From Mesorhizobium sp. L-8-3 (GTDB taxonomy: Bacteria; Pseudomonadota; Alphaproteobacteria; Rhizobiales; Rhizobiaceae): DNA of 64,000 nucleotides. The notes under the pieces were generated by a model. It saw only the letters and a list, made by a program, of their open reading frames with translations. It was not told where the DNA came from and ran no database searches. The translations under genes were made by a program, and so were the position numbers. The stretch spans positions 7,627,501-7,691,500 of the forward strand of contig NZ_AP023262.1 of the NCBI RefSeq assembly GCF_016756615.1. Direction: 5' to 3'. Of the stretch, positions 16,985 through 26,144 are shown in pieces; position 1 is the stretch's first letter; each line of letters begins with the position of its first letter.

Positions 16985-19503
16985 CCTCTTCCCAGCGCTT
17001 CCTCGACCAGGTCGGCCGCTTCCATGAGCAGCGTCTCGTTGGCCTCGCCCCGCACGGATTCCTTGCCGATCTCCAGCATGATCGGCACGGCCAGCGGCGA
17101 GATGTGTTCGAGATCCTTATGCACGATTCGCCCCTGTGTGCGGGAGAGCATGTCGGCCACTCTCCTGACATCGAGCAGCCCGCTGGCGGCGTCGGCACGC
17201 GTGGCCTGGAGCAGGATGTGGTCGGGCTCGTGCGTCCTCAGGACGTCGTAGATCAGGTCGGCCGAGACCGTGATCTGCCGGCCGGTCTTTTCCCTGCCGG
17301 GATGACGCTGCTCGATGAGGCCGGAGATGACCGCACAGGTGCGGAAGGTGCGCTTCAGGAGGTAGCTGTCGGCCAGCCAGGCATCGAGGTCGTCGCCCAG
17401 CATGTCCTCGTCGAAGAGCCGGGCAAGCGAGGGAGCCTTGCGCCGGAACATCGCACCCATGTCGTCCAGGCCCCAGACCGCGATCGAATAGTCGGTGGCG
17501 ACGAAGCCCAGCGGCCGGCCGCCGGCGCGATCGAGCCGCCGCGTCAAGAGCATGCCGAGCGTCTGATGCGCCAGCCGGCCCTCGAAGGGATAGGCGACCA
17601 GATAGAAGCGGTTGCCGCGCGGAAAGGTCTCGACCAGGAGATCGCCGCGCTTCGGCAGGACGGATTTCTCCTTCTGGATGCGCAGCCAGTCGGACACCTG
17701 CTCCGGCAGGCGCTGCCAGCGGTCGGGATCGGCCAGCATGGCGCGGACCTGATCGGCCAGATAGGTCGAGAGCGGGAACTTGCCGCCGGCATAGACGGGA
17801 ACCTTGGGATCGCCGCCGGCGGCGTTGGAAACGAAACAGTCGCTCTCCCGCATTCCCTCGAAACGCAGCACCTTGCCGGCGAAGAGGAAGGTATCGCCCG
17901 GCGAAAGCGTCTCGATGAAGTACTCCTCGATCTTGCCGAGCACCGGCCCGCCGCGTGCGGCCATGCCGCGTCCGCCGCGCACATAGCGGATGTTCAGCAT
18001 CGGCGATTCCACGATGGTGCCGATGTTCAGCCGGTACTGCTGGGCGACCTGAGGGTTGGACACCCGCCAGCGGCCGTCCTTGGTCGGCCTTATGCGGGCG
18101 TAACGCTCATAGCCGCGCAGGGCATAGCCGCCGGTGGCGACGAAATCGACGACCCGGTCGAACTGCTCGCGCGGCAGGGCGGCGTAGGGCGCTGCCCCGA
18201 CGATCTCGGCATAGAGTTCATCCGGCGAGAAAGGCGCTCCGCAGGCGCTGCCCAGCACGTGCTGGGCGAGCACGTCGAGCGCGCCCGCCACCAGCGGCGG
18301 CGTGTCCTGCGCGCCGAGATAGTTGGCGTCGAGCGCTGCCTGGCATTCCAGCACCTCGAAGCGGTTGGCCGGTATCAGGATCGCCTTGGACGGCTCGTCC
18401 ATACGGTGATTGGCGCGGCCGATGCGCTGGGCGAGACGGCTCGCCCCTTTCGGCGCGCCGACATGGACGACGAGATCGACATCGCCCCAGTCGATGCCGA
18501 GATCGAGCGTCGAGGTGGCAACGATGGCGCGCAGGCTGTTCGTCTCCATCGCCTTTTCGACGCGGCGGCGCTGCCCGACATCCAGCGAACCGTGGTGCAG
18601 CGCGATCGGCAGGTTGTCGTCATTGGCACGCCAGAGCTCCTGGAACAGCAACTCGGCCTGGCTCCGCGTATTGACGAAGAGCAGCGTCGTCCGGTGCCTG
18701 CGGATCGCCTCGTAGATCTCGGGGATGGCGTAGCGGGCCGAATGGCCGGCCCAGGGCACGCGTTCCTCCGAATCCAGGATCGAGATCTCCGGCCTGGCGC
18801 CGCCGGCCACGGTGATCACCTCGGCCATGGCGCCTGATGGCTTCTGGCCGACCAGCCAGCGCCGCAACGCGTCCGGCTCCGCGACCGTCGCGGAAAGGCC
18901 GATCGCCTGCAGGCGCGGCACGAAGCGCCGCAGCCTGGCGAGGCCCAGCGACAGGAGATGGCCGCGCTTGGAGGTGACGAGCGAGTGGAGTTCGTCGAGC
19001 ACCACATAGCGGAGGCCGGCGAAGAAGCGCTCCGCATCGGCCGAGGCGATGAGAAGCGCGAGCTGCTCCGGCGTCGTCAGCAATATGTCCGGCGGCACCA
19101 GCTTCTGGCGCTGCCGCTTGTGGGCCGGCGTGTCGCCGGTGCGGGTCTCGATCGTGATCGGCAGCGCCATCTCGCCGACCGGCTTGCCGAGATTGCGCTC
19201 GATATCGACGGCCAGCGCCTTGAGCGGCGAAATGTAGAGCGTGTGGATGCCGCGCCGCGCTTCGCCTGGCCGGCGCTTGGGCCGCGTGGCGAGATCGGTG
19301 AGCGCCGGCAGGAAACCGGCGAGCGTCTTGCCCGCGCCGGTCGGCGCGATCAGCAGCACGGAGCGCCCCGCCTGCGCCGCAGCCAGCAGGTCGATCTGAT
19401 GGGCGCGCGGCGACCAGCCGCGCTTCCCGAACCATTTGACAAAGGGTTCGGGAAGAAGGCCTGCCGCGCCTTGAGGTTCGAGGTCGTGGGCCGATCGGTT
19501 CAC
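16981..19503 (-). CDS. Ligase-associated Lhr-like DExH box helicase
   Basis: An 840-residue superfamily 2 helicase of the Lhr type. Walker A is APTGAGKTLAGF, the DExH box reads DELH, motif III is SATV, and motif VI is QRIGRANHRM. The C-terminal half holds the winged-helix and Lhr-specific domains. The frame is open to ATG 19596 and 19656, but those upstream codons lie in a palindromic repeat (19566-19609). I therefore prefer GTG 19503 (VNRSAHDL), just before the conserved core; the start remains uncertain. It unwinds damaged DNA together with PdeM, the exonuclease and the ligase. Confidence 0.93.
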   Translation of the reverse strand: MNRSAHDLEPQGAAGLLPEPFVKWFGKRGWSPRAHQIDLLAAAQAGRSVLLIAPTGAGKTLAGFLPALTDLATRPKRRPGEARRGIHTLYISPLKALAVDIERNLGKPVGEMALPITIETRTGDTPAHKRQRQKLVPPDILLTTPEQLALLIASADAERFFAGLRYVVLDELHSLVTSKRGHLLSLGLARLRRFVPRLQAIGLSATVAEPDALRRWLVGQKPSGAMAEVITVAGGARPEISILDSEERVPWAGHSARYAIPEIYEAIRRHRTTLLFVNTRSQAELLFQELWRANDDNLPIALHHGSLDVGQRRRVEKAMETNSLRAIVATSTLDLGIDWGDVDLVVHVGAPKGASRLAQRIGRANHRMDEPSKAILIPANRFEVLECQAALDANYLGAQDTPPLVAGALDVLAQHVLGSACGAPFSPDELYAEIVGAAPYAALPREQFDRVVDFVATGGYALRGYERYARIRPTKDGRWRVSNPQVAQQYRLNIGTIVESPMLNIRYVRGGRGMAARGGPVLGKIEEYFIETLSPGDTFLFAGKVLRFEGMRESDCFVSNAAGGDPKVPVYAGGKFPLSTYLADQVRAMLADPDRWQRLPEQVSDWLRIQKEKSVLPKRGDLLVETFPRGNRFYLVAYPFEGRLAHQTLGMLLTRRLDRAGGRPLGFVATDYSIAVWGLDDMGAMFRRKAPSLARLFDEDMLGDDLDAWLADSYLLKRTFRTCAVISGLIEQRHPGREKTGRQITVSADLIYDVLRTHEPDHILLQATRADAASGLLDVRRVADMLSRTQGRIVHKDLEHISPLAVPIMLEIGKESVRGEANETLLMEAADLVEEALGRG

Positions 19504-19565
19504 GGACGCCGGTGCGCTTCCGCTTTCCTCCGGATCGCGGAAGCGCTCTAGCTCTTTGTCTTTAC

Positions 19566-19609
19566 GCAATTCCGGACGCACAACCGCTGTCCACATTTGC
19601 TGGAATTGC
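19566..19609. repeat. Short palindromic intergenic repeat (type A)
   Basis: Arms GCAATTCC (19566-19573) and GGAATTGC (19602-19609) flank a 28-base GC-rich loop. The preceding AGCGCTCTAGCTC stretch at 19540-19553 probably belongs to the same unit. It resembles the mosaic palindromes spread through rhizobial genomes. It overlaps the longest open frame of the helicase, which argues for the downstream start. Confidence 0.6.
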
Positions 19610-19671
19610 TTCAGAACTAAAACAGAACATGCGCGCCGGGAAGGCCGGCCGCGCAAAAAGAGGTACGACGC

Positions 19672-20580
19672 TCAGCGCGCCTCGGCCAGCACGAGCAGCC
19701 CGGCGATGGGCTCGCCGCGATCCATGCGGATCGGCTGGGCGTCGAGCCAAAGGACGGTGAGGCCGGATTGATCCAGCAGCCGCTGCAGATACGCCTGCGA
19801 ATGCGCATAGCGGCGCGAGGGTCGCAGCACCAAATCCTCGGGTCCGTCATGCTTCTCCACCGAAAAGGCGAAGAGGCCGCCTGGCCGCAGGGCCGCGGCG
19901 GTGCGGGAGACCACGCCGTCGATCATCCCGACATAGATGAAGACGTCGGCGGCCACGACGAGATCGGCGCTCGCCGCGGGCAAGGCCAGCGACTGCAGAT
20001 CGGACTTGGCCAGACGATCATAGATCTTCCTGGCCTCAGCCTTCTTCAGCATCGCGGCGGAGATGTCGTGGCCTTCGAGGAAACCGGCCATCGGTCGCAA
20101 CTTTTCGCCCATCAGCCCCGTGCCGCAACCGAGATCGACGACCGTCTCGAAGCGGCGCTCACCCGCCGCGCGGATCGCCTCGATCAGGAGTTCCGGCACG
20201 CGATAGCCGAGTTTTCCTACAAGCGATTGATCGAATGAGGCGGCATATTGGTCGAACAATGCTTCGACGAACGCGCCCGGCGGCGCAGATGAGACAGGGG
20301 CGGCGCCCACCAGCTCCAGCTTCAGCGCCGCACCGGGGCGGTCGTCGGGATCGAGCTTCAGGGCCATGCGCCAGGCTTGCGCCGCCTCGCCGAGCGCGCC
20401 GGCCGCCTCCCGCATCTCGCCCAGCCGGAACCAGCCCATCGCCCAGCCGGGCGCGAGTTCGAGCGCGCCCAGCATCAGCTCCGCCGCTGCGGCATGATCG
20501 GCCGCCGCAAACAGCATTTCGGCATAGTCGGCACGGCGGTCGGCCAGAAGGTCGCCGGAAGAACGCGGCAGCGATTTCAT
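19672..20580 (-). CDS. TPR-containing SAM-dependent methyltransferase
   Basis: A 302-residue protein. An N-terminal helical part (about residues 15-95), with repeating WFRLGEMREAAGALGEAAQA-type helices, looks like two or three TPR units. A class I methyltransferase domain follows, with motif I VVDLGCGTGLMG and the post-I acidic residue in LEGHDISAAML. The family is widespread in rhizobia without a settled substrate. ATG 20580 is preferred over the upstream in-frame codon at 20655. The gene sits between the helicase and the divergent exonuclease gene, inside an otherwise standard repair cluster; whether it takes part in repair is unknown. Confidence 0.88.
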   Translation of the reverse strand: MKSLPRSSGDLLADRRADYAEMLFAAADHAAAAELMLGALELAPGWAMGWFRLGEMREAAGALGEAAQAWRMALKLDPDDRPGAALKLELVGAAPVSSAPPGAFVEALFDQYAASFDQSLVGKLGYRVPELLIEAIRAAGERRFETVVDLGCGTGLMGEKLRPMAGFLEGHDISAAMLKKAEARKIYDRLAKSDLQSLALPAASADLVVAADVFIYVGMIDGVVSRTAAALRPGGLFAFSVEKHDGPEDLVLRPSRRYAHSQAYLQRLLDQSGLTVLWLDAQPIRMDRGEPIAGLLVLAEAR

Positions 20581-20671
20581 GTTTTGCTGAGGACCTGGAA
20601 GGGTTGGACGCGGCGCTATAGCGCGTGTCAGGAGCCGAATGCAACCGGCTTCCACATCCCGCGCAAATGCC

Positions 20672-20713
20672 TACAGCGCTTCGCGTGAAGAAGGCTTCAC
20701 GCGAAGCGCTGTA
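20672..20713. repeat. Perfect 19-bp hairpin in repeat unit (type B, left part)
   Basis: Nineteen bases ending ACAGCGCTTCGCGTGAAG (20672-20690) pair perfectly with 20695-20713 across a four-base AAGG loop. It is followed at once by the second palindrome at 20729. Together they have the mosaic layout of rhizobial intergenic elements. It lies in the divergent promoter region of the methyltransferase and exonuclease genes. Confidence 0.75.
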
Positions 20714-20728
20714 TGTTCTTGATTTGAC

Positions 20729-20773
20729 GCATGTCTTTTTCCCGAAACCGCTGCACACTTTCGGGAGACATGC
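20729..20773. repeat. Interrupted palindrome in repeat unit (type B, right part)
   Basis: Outer arms GCATGTCT (20729-20736) and AGACATGC (20766-20773), with inner arms CCCGAAA (20741-20747) and TTTCGGG (20759-20765), enclose an 11-base loop. Upstream start candidates of the exonuclease (20731 and 20770) fall inside it, which favours the start at 20788. Confidence 0.7.
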
Positions 20774-20787
20774 TTTATGTTTGCACC

Positions 20788-21798
20788 ATGCGCGCCAGCG
20801 AGCTTCTCCACCCGAGGCCGGAAGGGCTCTATTGCCCGCCTGGCGACTTCTTCATCGATCCGGTCCGTCCGGTCGGGCGCGCCCTGGTCACGCACGGCCA
20901 TTCCGATCATGCCCGATCGGGCCACGGCGCTGTGCTCGCCACGCGAGAGACGCTCGACATCATGCGGCTGCGCTACGGCGACCCCTTCGCCGGAGGCACG
21001 CAGGCTGCAGCGTTGCGCGAAACCATCGAGGTCAACGGGGTCAAGGTGACGTTCCATCCGGCCGGCCACGTGCTCGGCTCCGCCCAGATCGCGGTCGAGC
21101 ATGGAGGGCTCAGGATCGTCGCATCGGGCGACTACAAGCGCCAGGCGGATGCGACCTGCGTCCCCTTCGAGCCGGTTCCTTGCGACGTCTTCATCACCGA
21201 GGCGACTTTCGGGCTGCCGGTCTTCCGCCACCCTCCCGACCGGGAGGAGACGGCGCGCCTGCTGCGCTCGGTGGCCCAGTTCCCTGAGCGCGCCCATGTC
21301 GTCGGCGCCTATGCGCTCGGCAAGGCGCAGCGCGTGATCCGCCTCTTGCGCGACTGCGGTTACGAAAAGCCGATCTACATCCACGGCGCGCTGGAGACGC
21401 TCAGCGCCTATTATCAGAGCCAGGGCATCGATCTGGGCGAACTGCGGCCGGCGACGGTCGACAAGGCCGACCGGGACGAGTTCGCCGGTGCGATCATCGT
21501 CGGCCCGCCGACCGCGTTTGCCGATCGCTGGGCGCGGCGTTTTCCCGACCCGATCTCCTGCTTCGCCTCCGGCTGGATGCGCATCCGCCAGCGCGCCAGG
21601 CAGGGCGGTGTGGAACTGCCGCTGATCCTGTCCGACCATGCCGACTGGGACGAGCTGACCGGCACGATCCGGGAGACGGGCGCGGGCGAGATCTGGGTCA
21701 CGCATGGCCGCGAGGAGGCGCTTGTGCGCTGGTGCGAGCTGGCGGGGATCGCGGCGCGGCCGCTGCATCTGGTCGGCTACGAGGACGAGGGCGACTGA
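20788..21798 (+). CDS. Ligase-associated DNA exonuclease (MBL fold)
   Basis: A 336-residue metallo-beta-lactamase-fold nuclease of the SNM1/CPSF-like group found next to bacterial ATP-dependent ligases. The metal motif reads THGHSDHARSGHG. Later metal ligands are seen as HPAGHVLGSAQI, GDYKR and SDHADW. The start ATG 20788 (MRASELLHPRPEGLY) agrees with family N-termini and lies just after a palindromic repeat. The last base of its stop overlaps the ligase start (21796-21800), so the two are coupled. It is expected to trim DNA ends in the same pathway as PdeM, the helicase and the ligase. Confidence 0.93.
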   Translation: MRASELLHPRPEGLYCPPGDFFIDPVRPVGRALVTHGHSDHARSGHGAVLATRETLDIMRLRYGDPFAGGTQAAALRETIEVNGVKVTFHPAGHVLGSAQIAVEHGGLRIVASGDYKRQADATCVPFEPVPCDVFITEATFGLPVFRHPPDREETARLLRSVAQFPERAHVVGAYALGKAQRVIRLLRDCGYEKPIYIHGALETLSAYYQSQGIDLGELRPATVDKADRDEFAGAIIVGPPTAFADRWARRFPDPISCFASGWMRIRQRARQGGVELPLILSDHADWDELTGTIRETGAGEIWVTHGREEALVRWCELAGIAARPLHLVGYEDEGD

Positions 21799-23399
21799 TG
21801 GACCGCTTCGCCGAGCTGCTCGACCGCCTGGTGCTGACCCCGTCGCGCAATGGCAAGCTGACCCTGCTCGTCGACTATTTCCGGGCCGTACCCGATCCCG
21901 ACCGGGGGCTGGCGCTCGCGGCCATGACCGGCGACCTGTCGATCGCGGCGGTGAAACCTGCAATGCTCAGGACACTGGTGACCGAGCGCATGGACCCGGT
22001 CCTGTTCGGCTACTCCTACGATTATGTCGGCGACCTCGCCGAAACCGTGTCGCTGGTCTGGCCGGATCCGCAAGACGGGCCCACCATCGACCATTCGCCG
22101 ACGCTTGGCGAGGTCGTGGCCAGGCTGCAGGCCGCGAGCCGCTCTGACGGCCCGCGCGTGCTCGCGACCCTGCTCGACTGCGTCGGCATCGCGGCGCGCT
22201 TCGCCATAATCAAGCTGGTCACCGGCGGACTGCGGATCGGCGTTTCGGCCCGGCTGGCCAAACAGGCGCTGGCGGATTTCGGCGGCGTCGACGTCGCCGA
22301 GATCGAGGAGTTGTGGCACGGCCTGTCGCCTCCCTACGAAGCGCTGTTCGCCTGGTTGGAGGGCAAGGCCCCCAAGCCGGAGAAGGCGGCCAAGGCCCTG
22401 TTCCGGCCGGTGATGCTGTCGAATGCCGTCGACGACGGCGACCTCGAGAAACTCGATCCGGCGGATTACGCAGCGGAATGGAAATGGGACGGCATCCGCG
22501 TCCAGGTCGTGTGCGAAGGCGGGCTGCGCCGGCTCTATTCGCGCACCGGCGACGATATCTCGGGCGCCTTTCCCGACCTGGTGGAGGCCATGACGTTCGA
22601 CGGCGCGCTCGACGGCGAATTGCTTGTCGGCCGGCCGCCGGAGTGGACCGGCACCTTCTCCGACCTGCAGCAGCGTCTCAACCGCAAGAGCGTGTCGCAG
22701 AAGATGCGCGATAGCTACCCGGCCTTCGTGCGCTGCTACGACCTCATGCAGGCGGGGGCCGAGGACATCCGCCCCCTGCCCTTCACCGAGCGGCGCGCAC
22801 GGCTCGAAGCCTTCGTGGCCGGCATCGATCCGCAGCGTTTCGACCTGTCGCCGATGATCGACTTCGACGACTGGCCGACGCTGGAGGCGCTGCGCAAGGC
22901 GCCGCCCCACCCCATCATCGAGGGTGTGATGCTCAAGCAGCGCGTCTCTGTCTATGTCGCCGGACGCCCCAAGGGTCCCTGGTTCAAGTGGAAGCGCGAC
23001 CCCCATACGATCGACGCCGTTCTGATGTATGCCCAGCGCGGCCACGGCAAGCGGTCGAGCTTCTTTTCCGACTACACTTTCGGCGTCTGGTCGGGGCCCG
23101 AGGACCGGCCGGAGCTCGTGCCGGTCGGCAAGGCCTATTTCGGCTTCACCGACGAGGAGCTCAGGCAGATCGACAAATATGTGCGCGACAACACCGTCGA
23201 GCGCTTCGGCCCGGTACGCTCGGTGCGCGCCGACCGCGAGAGCGGCCTGGTGCTGGAGGTGGCCTTCGAAGGCCTCAACCGTTCGCAGCGCCACCGATCG
23301 GGTGTGGCCATGCGCTTTCCCCGCATATCGCGCCTGCGCTGGGACAAGCCCGCAAGCGAGGCCGACCGGATCGAGACGCTGCAGGCGCTGCTGGATTGA
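21798..23399 (+). CDS. ATP-dependent DNA ligase, damage-response type
   Basis: A 533-residue ATP-dependent ligase. It has a helical DNA-binding domain (about residues 1-200), then the nucleotidyl-transfer domain with Lys229 in EWKWDGIR as the adenylated residue, and DGELLVG. Further along, EGVMLK and FKWKRD are motifs IV-V, and an OB-fold C-terminus ends the protein. It is the family annotated as cisplatin damage-response ligase in alphaproteobacteria. It is translated with the exonuclease and completes the repair cluster begun at 16277. Confidence 0.94.
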   Translation: MDRFAELLDRLVLTPSRNGKLTLLVDYFRAVPDPDRGLALAAMTGDLSIAAVKPAMLRTLVTERMDPVLFGYSYDYVGDLAETVSLVWPDPQDGPTIDHSPTLGEVVARLQAASRSDGPRVLATLLDCVGIAARFAIIKLVTGGLRIGVSARLAKQALADFGGVDVAEIEELWHGLSPPYEALFAWLEGKAPKPEKAAKALFRPVMLSNAVDDGDLEKLDPADYAAEWKWDGIRVQVVCEGGLRRLYSRTGDDISGAFPDLVEAMTFDGALDGELLVGRPPEWTGTFSDLQQRLNRKSVSQKMRDSYPAFVRCYDLMQAGAEDIRPLPFTERRARLEAFVAGIDPQRFDLSPMIDFDDWPTLEALRKAPPHPIIEGVMLKQRVSVYVAGRPKGPWFKWKRDPHTIDAVLMYAQRGHGKRSSFFSDYTFGVWSGPEDRPELVPVGKAYFGFTDEELRQIDKYVRDNTVERFGPVRSVRADRESGLVLEVAFEGLNRSQRHRSGVAMRFPRISRLRWDKPASEADRIETLQALLD

Positions 23400-23484
23400 C
23401 TGACCCGTTTTGCGCGCCCCTCCCCGCCATCCGGGCTGGACTTCGGGCAGCAGCGGCGTGCGGGCCTCGGAGAGCCCTTGACGT

Positions 23485-24669
23485 CTACTGCGCCACCGAG
23501 GCCTTGATCTCGTACACGTCGATCGCCTTGCCGCCATTGGCGATGTCGGAATTGATGGCGATGGTGCCTTCGGCGCCCGGGCTCTTGTCCGGCAACTCGA
23601 TCTCGAACAGGAACTCGCCCTTCTCGTAGCCGACGGCGTAGCGCTTGCGGCCGCAATCGCCGAGCTCGCCGAAATTGCAGTCGACCGAGATCTGGGTCTC
23701 CTTGCCCTCCTCGGCGCGCGCCACGATGTCGAAGACGGCGCGCCTGCCGGCGAGTTGCTCGAGTACGCCCTGGCCGACGTCGAAGGTGATGGCCGAACCC
23801 GAAGCACCGGAACGGATCCGGATGAAATCGCCCGTGTCGTCCTCCATCACCTCGGCCCTGGTGTCGCCCGGCGCATTGACCAGCGACGGATCCGACGGCG
23901 TAAAGACCGTGATCCAGCTGCGCTGCGTATCTGTCTGGCCGGGCTTGGCCGGAGCGCCGATCGGCTCTTCGTCGGGATCGAAGTCCTCCGAGCCCGTGAC
24001 GGCCGGCGGCTTGGGAACGCTCGTGTCGATTTCTTCCGGCGTCTTGAAGAGGCCGGTCTGAAAGCCCCACCAGGCGCCGATCGCGCCGAGCGACAGGAGC
24101 GTCACGATGAAGAAGATCGCGGCATAGGGGCGGCGGCGCTCGGCATCGACCACCCGCTCGGTCTGGGCAGGCACTTCGGCCTCGGCGATGGTGTCCGTCG
24201 CACGCCCCGGCGCATCGCCCGCCGCGTCGAGCCGCGGCTCCACCCGGCCGCTCCCGGCGGGCGCGGCCTTGCGCGCCGTCGCGGCGCGCACTGGCTCGAT
24301 GGCCGGCGCGGGGGCCCGCCGCGGCGCGTCCGCGGCAGGCTCCTGTCGCCCAAGGTTGACTTCGGGAACCGGCGCCGCCCCACGGGGAGACCCGGCGCCG
24401 ATTTCGAGCCTGTCCAGCACCCGCTCGGCGCTCCCCACATCAGGTGCCACGGTCGGAACCGCGGCAATGAACTCAGACTCGATCTCGGCGATCTTCGCCT
24501 GCAGGCTCTTCCTGCGATTGATCGCCGCCTCGACCGTGATGTTGGGATTGGCCTTCAGCGCCCGATCCAGCGCAGCGAACACCGAACGATAGACCTTCTC
24601 GCGGAACGCGCGGTCGCTGGCGTCTCCCTTCCCGAAGGCATTGCGGATCGCGGTTTCGATCACGTCCAA
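23485..24669 (-). CDS. Single-pass membrane protein of unknown function
   Basis: A 394-residue protein that I do not recognise by function. Residues 1-70 are helical and charged (AINRRKSLQAKIAEIESEF looks like a short coiled coil). A Pro/Ala/Arg-rich linker spans about 75-180, one membrane helix follows (AAIFFIVTLLSLGAIGAWW, near 190-208), and the C-terminal 180 residues would be periplasmic. The last part resembles a beta-sandwich, with two Cys near CNFGELGDCG. The layout (cytoplasmic helix, disordered linker, TM, beta domain) is common in rhizobial envelope proteins. It is convergent with the ligase gene, 85 bases away, so it is not part of that operon. Confidence 0.8.
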   Translation of the reverse strand: MDVIETAIRNAFGKGDASDRAFREKVYRSVFAALDRALKANPNITVEAAINRRKSLQAKIAEIESEFIAAVPTVAPDVGSAERVLDRLEIGAGSPRGAAPVPEVNLGRQEPAADAPRRAPAPAIEPVRAATARKAAPAGSGRVEPRLDAAGDAPGRATDTIAEAEVPAQTERVVDAERRRPYAAIFFIVTLLSLGAIGAWWGFQTGLFKTPEEIDTSVPKPPAVTGSEDFDPDEEPIGAPAKPGQTDTQRSWITVFTPSDPSLVNAPGDTRAEVMEDDTGDFIRIRSGASGSAITFDVGQGVLEQLAGRRAVFDIVARAEEGKETQISVDCNFGELGDCGRKRYAVGYEKGEFLFEIELPDKSPGAEGTIAINSDIANGGKAIDVYEIKASVAQ

Positions 24670-25070
24670 GCAGTGTTCCCCACGTTCTTCCGGATCACCT
24701 CGTCCGGATCGCTCCGAAACCTTTCGAAAACCCGCTGGTCAGGCCGGCTCAGGCCACGCCGGCGCGAATTCACAAAAGGTCTCTAACGCCTGCGGCGGGT
24801 CCGATCAACGGATTCGCCGCTTCCACTATGCCTTCGCCCGCTTGAAAGGTCGATTCCCGCCGTTCGGGGCGGCGATGCCCATGCCGGCAGGCCCGGACAA
24901 CGCCCATCCGGGCGCCGCCCGGCCTTCGCGTCAACGGCCGCGACGCGCCGTCGCGCGCTCCAGCGGGCAGTCCCGTCGGGGCGTTGGAGCCGCCGGATTC
25001 CCCGTTGCGGCATCGTACCGATCTGCTAGAAGCAGTGACGTTTACGCAAACGTCAATTGATGGAGGCCCC
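24670..25070. other. Intergenic region with a palindromic operator
   Basis: Divergent region between the membrane-protein gene and the flavin oxidoreductase gene. The only clear signal is the palindrome at 25036-25055. The frames on both strands are shadows of GC bias, with no ribosome site or recognisable domain. Confidence 0.6.
25036..25055. promoter_or_regulatory. Perfect palindrome upstream of the flavin oxidoreductase
   Basis: TGACGTTTACGCAAACGTCA: two perfect 8-base arms around ACGC, 16 bases before ATG 25071. The core TTTACG..CAAACGTCA resembles the sites of MerR-type LiuR regulators that control branched-chain and fatty-acid breakdown in proteobacteria. No such regulator gene is in the window. 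Confidence 0.7.
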
Positions 25071-26021
25071 ATGGCCCTGCCCGACATTCTCAAGAAGAAT
25101 CTGCGTCTGCCGGTCGTGGGCTCGCCGCTGTTCATCATCTCGCATCCGCCGCTTGTTCTGGCGCAATGTAAGGCCGGCATCGTCGGCTCTTTCCCGGCGC
25201 TCAATGCCCGCCCCGAGGCACAACTCGACGAATGGCTGGCCGAGATCACCGAGGACCTCGCCAGCCACGACGCCGCCAATCCGAACAGGCCGGCAGCGCC
25301 CTTCGCGGTCAACCAGATCGTTCACAAGTCCAATCCGCGGCTGGAGCACGATCTTTCCCTGTGCGTGAAATACAAGGTTCCGGTCGTCATCTCCTCGCTC
25401 GGCGCGGTCGAGGAAGTGAACCAGGCCGTCCATTCCTATGGCGGCATCGTGCTGCACGACATCATCCATGACCGCCATGCACGCAAGGCGATCGAGAAGG
25501 GCGCCGACGGGCTGATCGCGGTGGCGGCCGGGGCCGGCGGCCATGCAGGAACGCTGTCGCCCTTCGCGCTCATCCAGGAGATCCGCCAGTGGTTCGGCGG
25601 GCCGCTGCTGCTGTCGGGCGCCATCGCCAATGGCGGGGCGGTGCTCGCCGCCCGGGCCATGGGCGCCGACATGGCCTATGTCGGCTCGCCCTTCATCGCC
25701 ACGGCGGAAGCCCGCGCCGACGCCGACTACAAGCAGATGATCGTCGATTCCAAGGCCGCCGACATCGTCTATTCCAATCTCTTCACCGGAGTGCACGGAA
25801 ACTACCTCAAGGGCTCGATCCGCGCCCAGGGCATGGACCCGGACAATCTGCCGGTATCGGATCCGTCCAAGATGAACTTCGGCGCGGCCAAGGCCTGGAA
25901 GAACATCTGGGGCTGCGGCCAGGGCATCGGAGCCGTGACGGAAGTGGTGCCGGCGGCGGTGCTGATCGACCGCCTCGCAGCCGAATACGAGGCGGCGCGC
26001 GCCGCCGTTGCCGCTGCGTGA
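25071..26021 (+). CDS. Nitronate monooxygenase-like flavin oxidoreductase
   Basis: A 316-residue FMN-binding TIM-barrel protein of the nitronate monooxygenase/2-nitropropane dioxygenase family. Visible features are PVVGSPLFIISHPPL at the N-terminus, the phosphate-binding GLIAVAAGAGGHAGT with the catalytic-type His, and LLLSGAIANGGAVLAA and GADMAYVGSPFIAT near the C-terminal strands. ATG 25071 is chosen over the longer frame because the operator at 25036 would otherwise lie inside the coding region. The LiuR-like site suggests a role linked to acyl-CoA or amino-acid breakdown; the substrate is unknown. Confidence 0.92.
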   Translation: MALPDILKKNLRLPVVGSPLFIISHPPLVLAQCKAGIVGSFPALNARPEAQLDEWLAEITEDLASHDAANPNRPAAPFAVNQIVHKSNPRLEHDLSLCVKYKVPVVISSLGAVEEVNQAVHSYGGIVLHDIIHDRHARKAIEKGADGLIAVAAGAGGHAGTLSPFALIQEIRQWFGGPLLLSGAIANGGAVLAARAMGADMAYVGSPFIATAEARADADYKQMIVDSKAADIVYSNLFTGVHGNYLKGSIRAQGMDPDNLPVSDPSKMNFGAAKAWKNIWGCGQGIGAVTEVVPAAVLIDRLAAEYEAARAAVAAA

Positions 26022-26144
26022 GACGGGACGGCGCGGCTATTTTCAGGAAGCCCGGCAATTCCCGCCACGGGCGGCTTGAAATCCCCGCGCAATGAAGCTA
26101 TCACCCGCTCCACATCCGCACCGGGCTCCGCCCGGCATCGGAAT

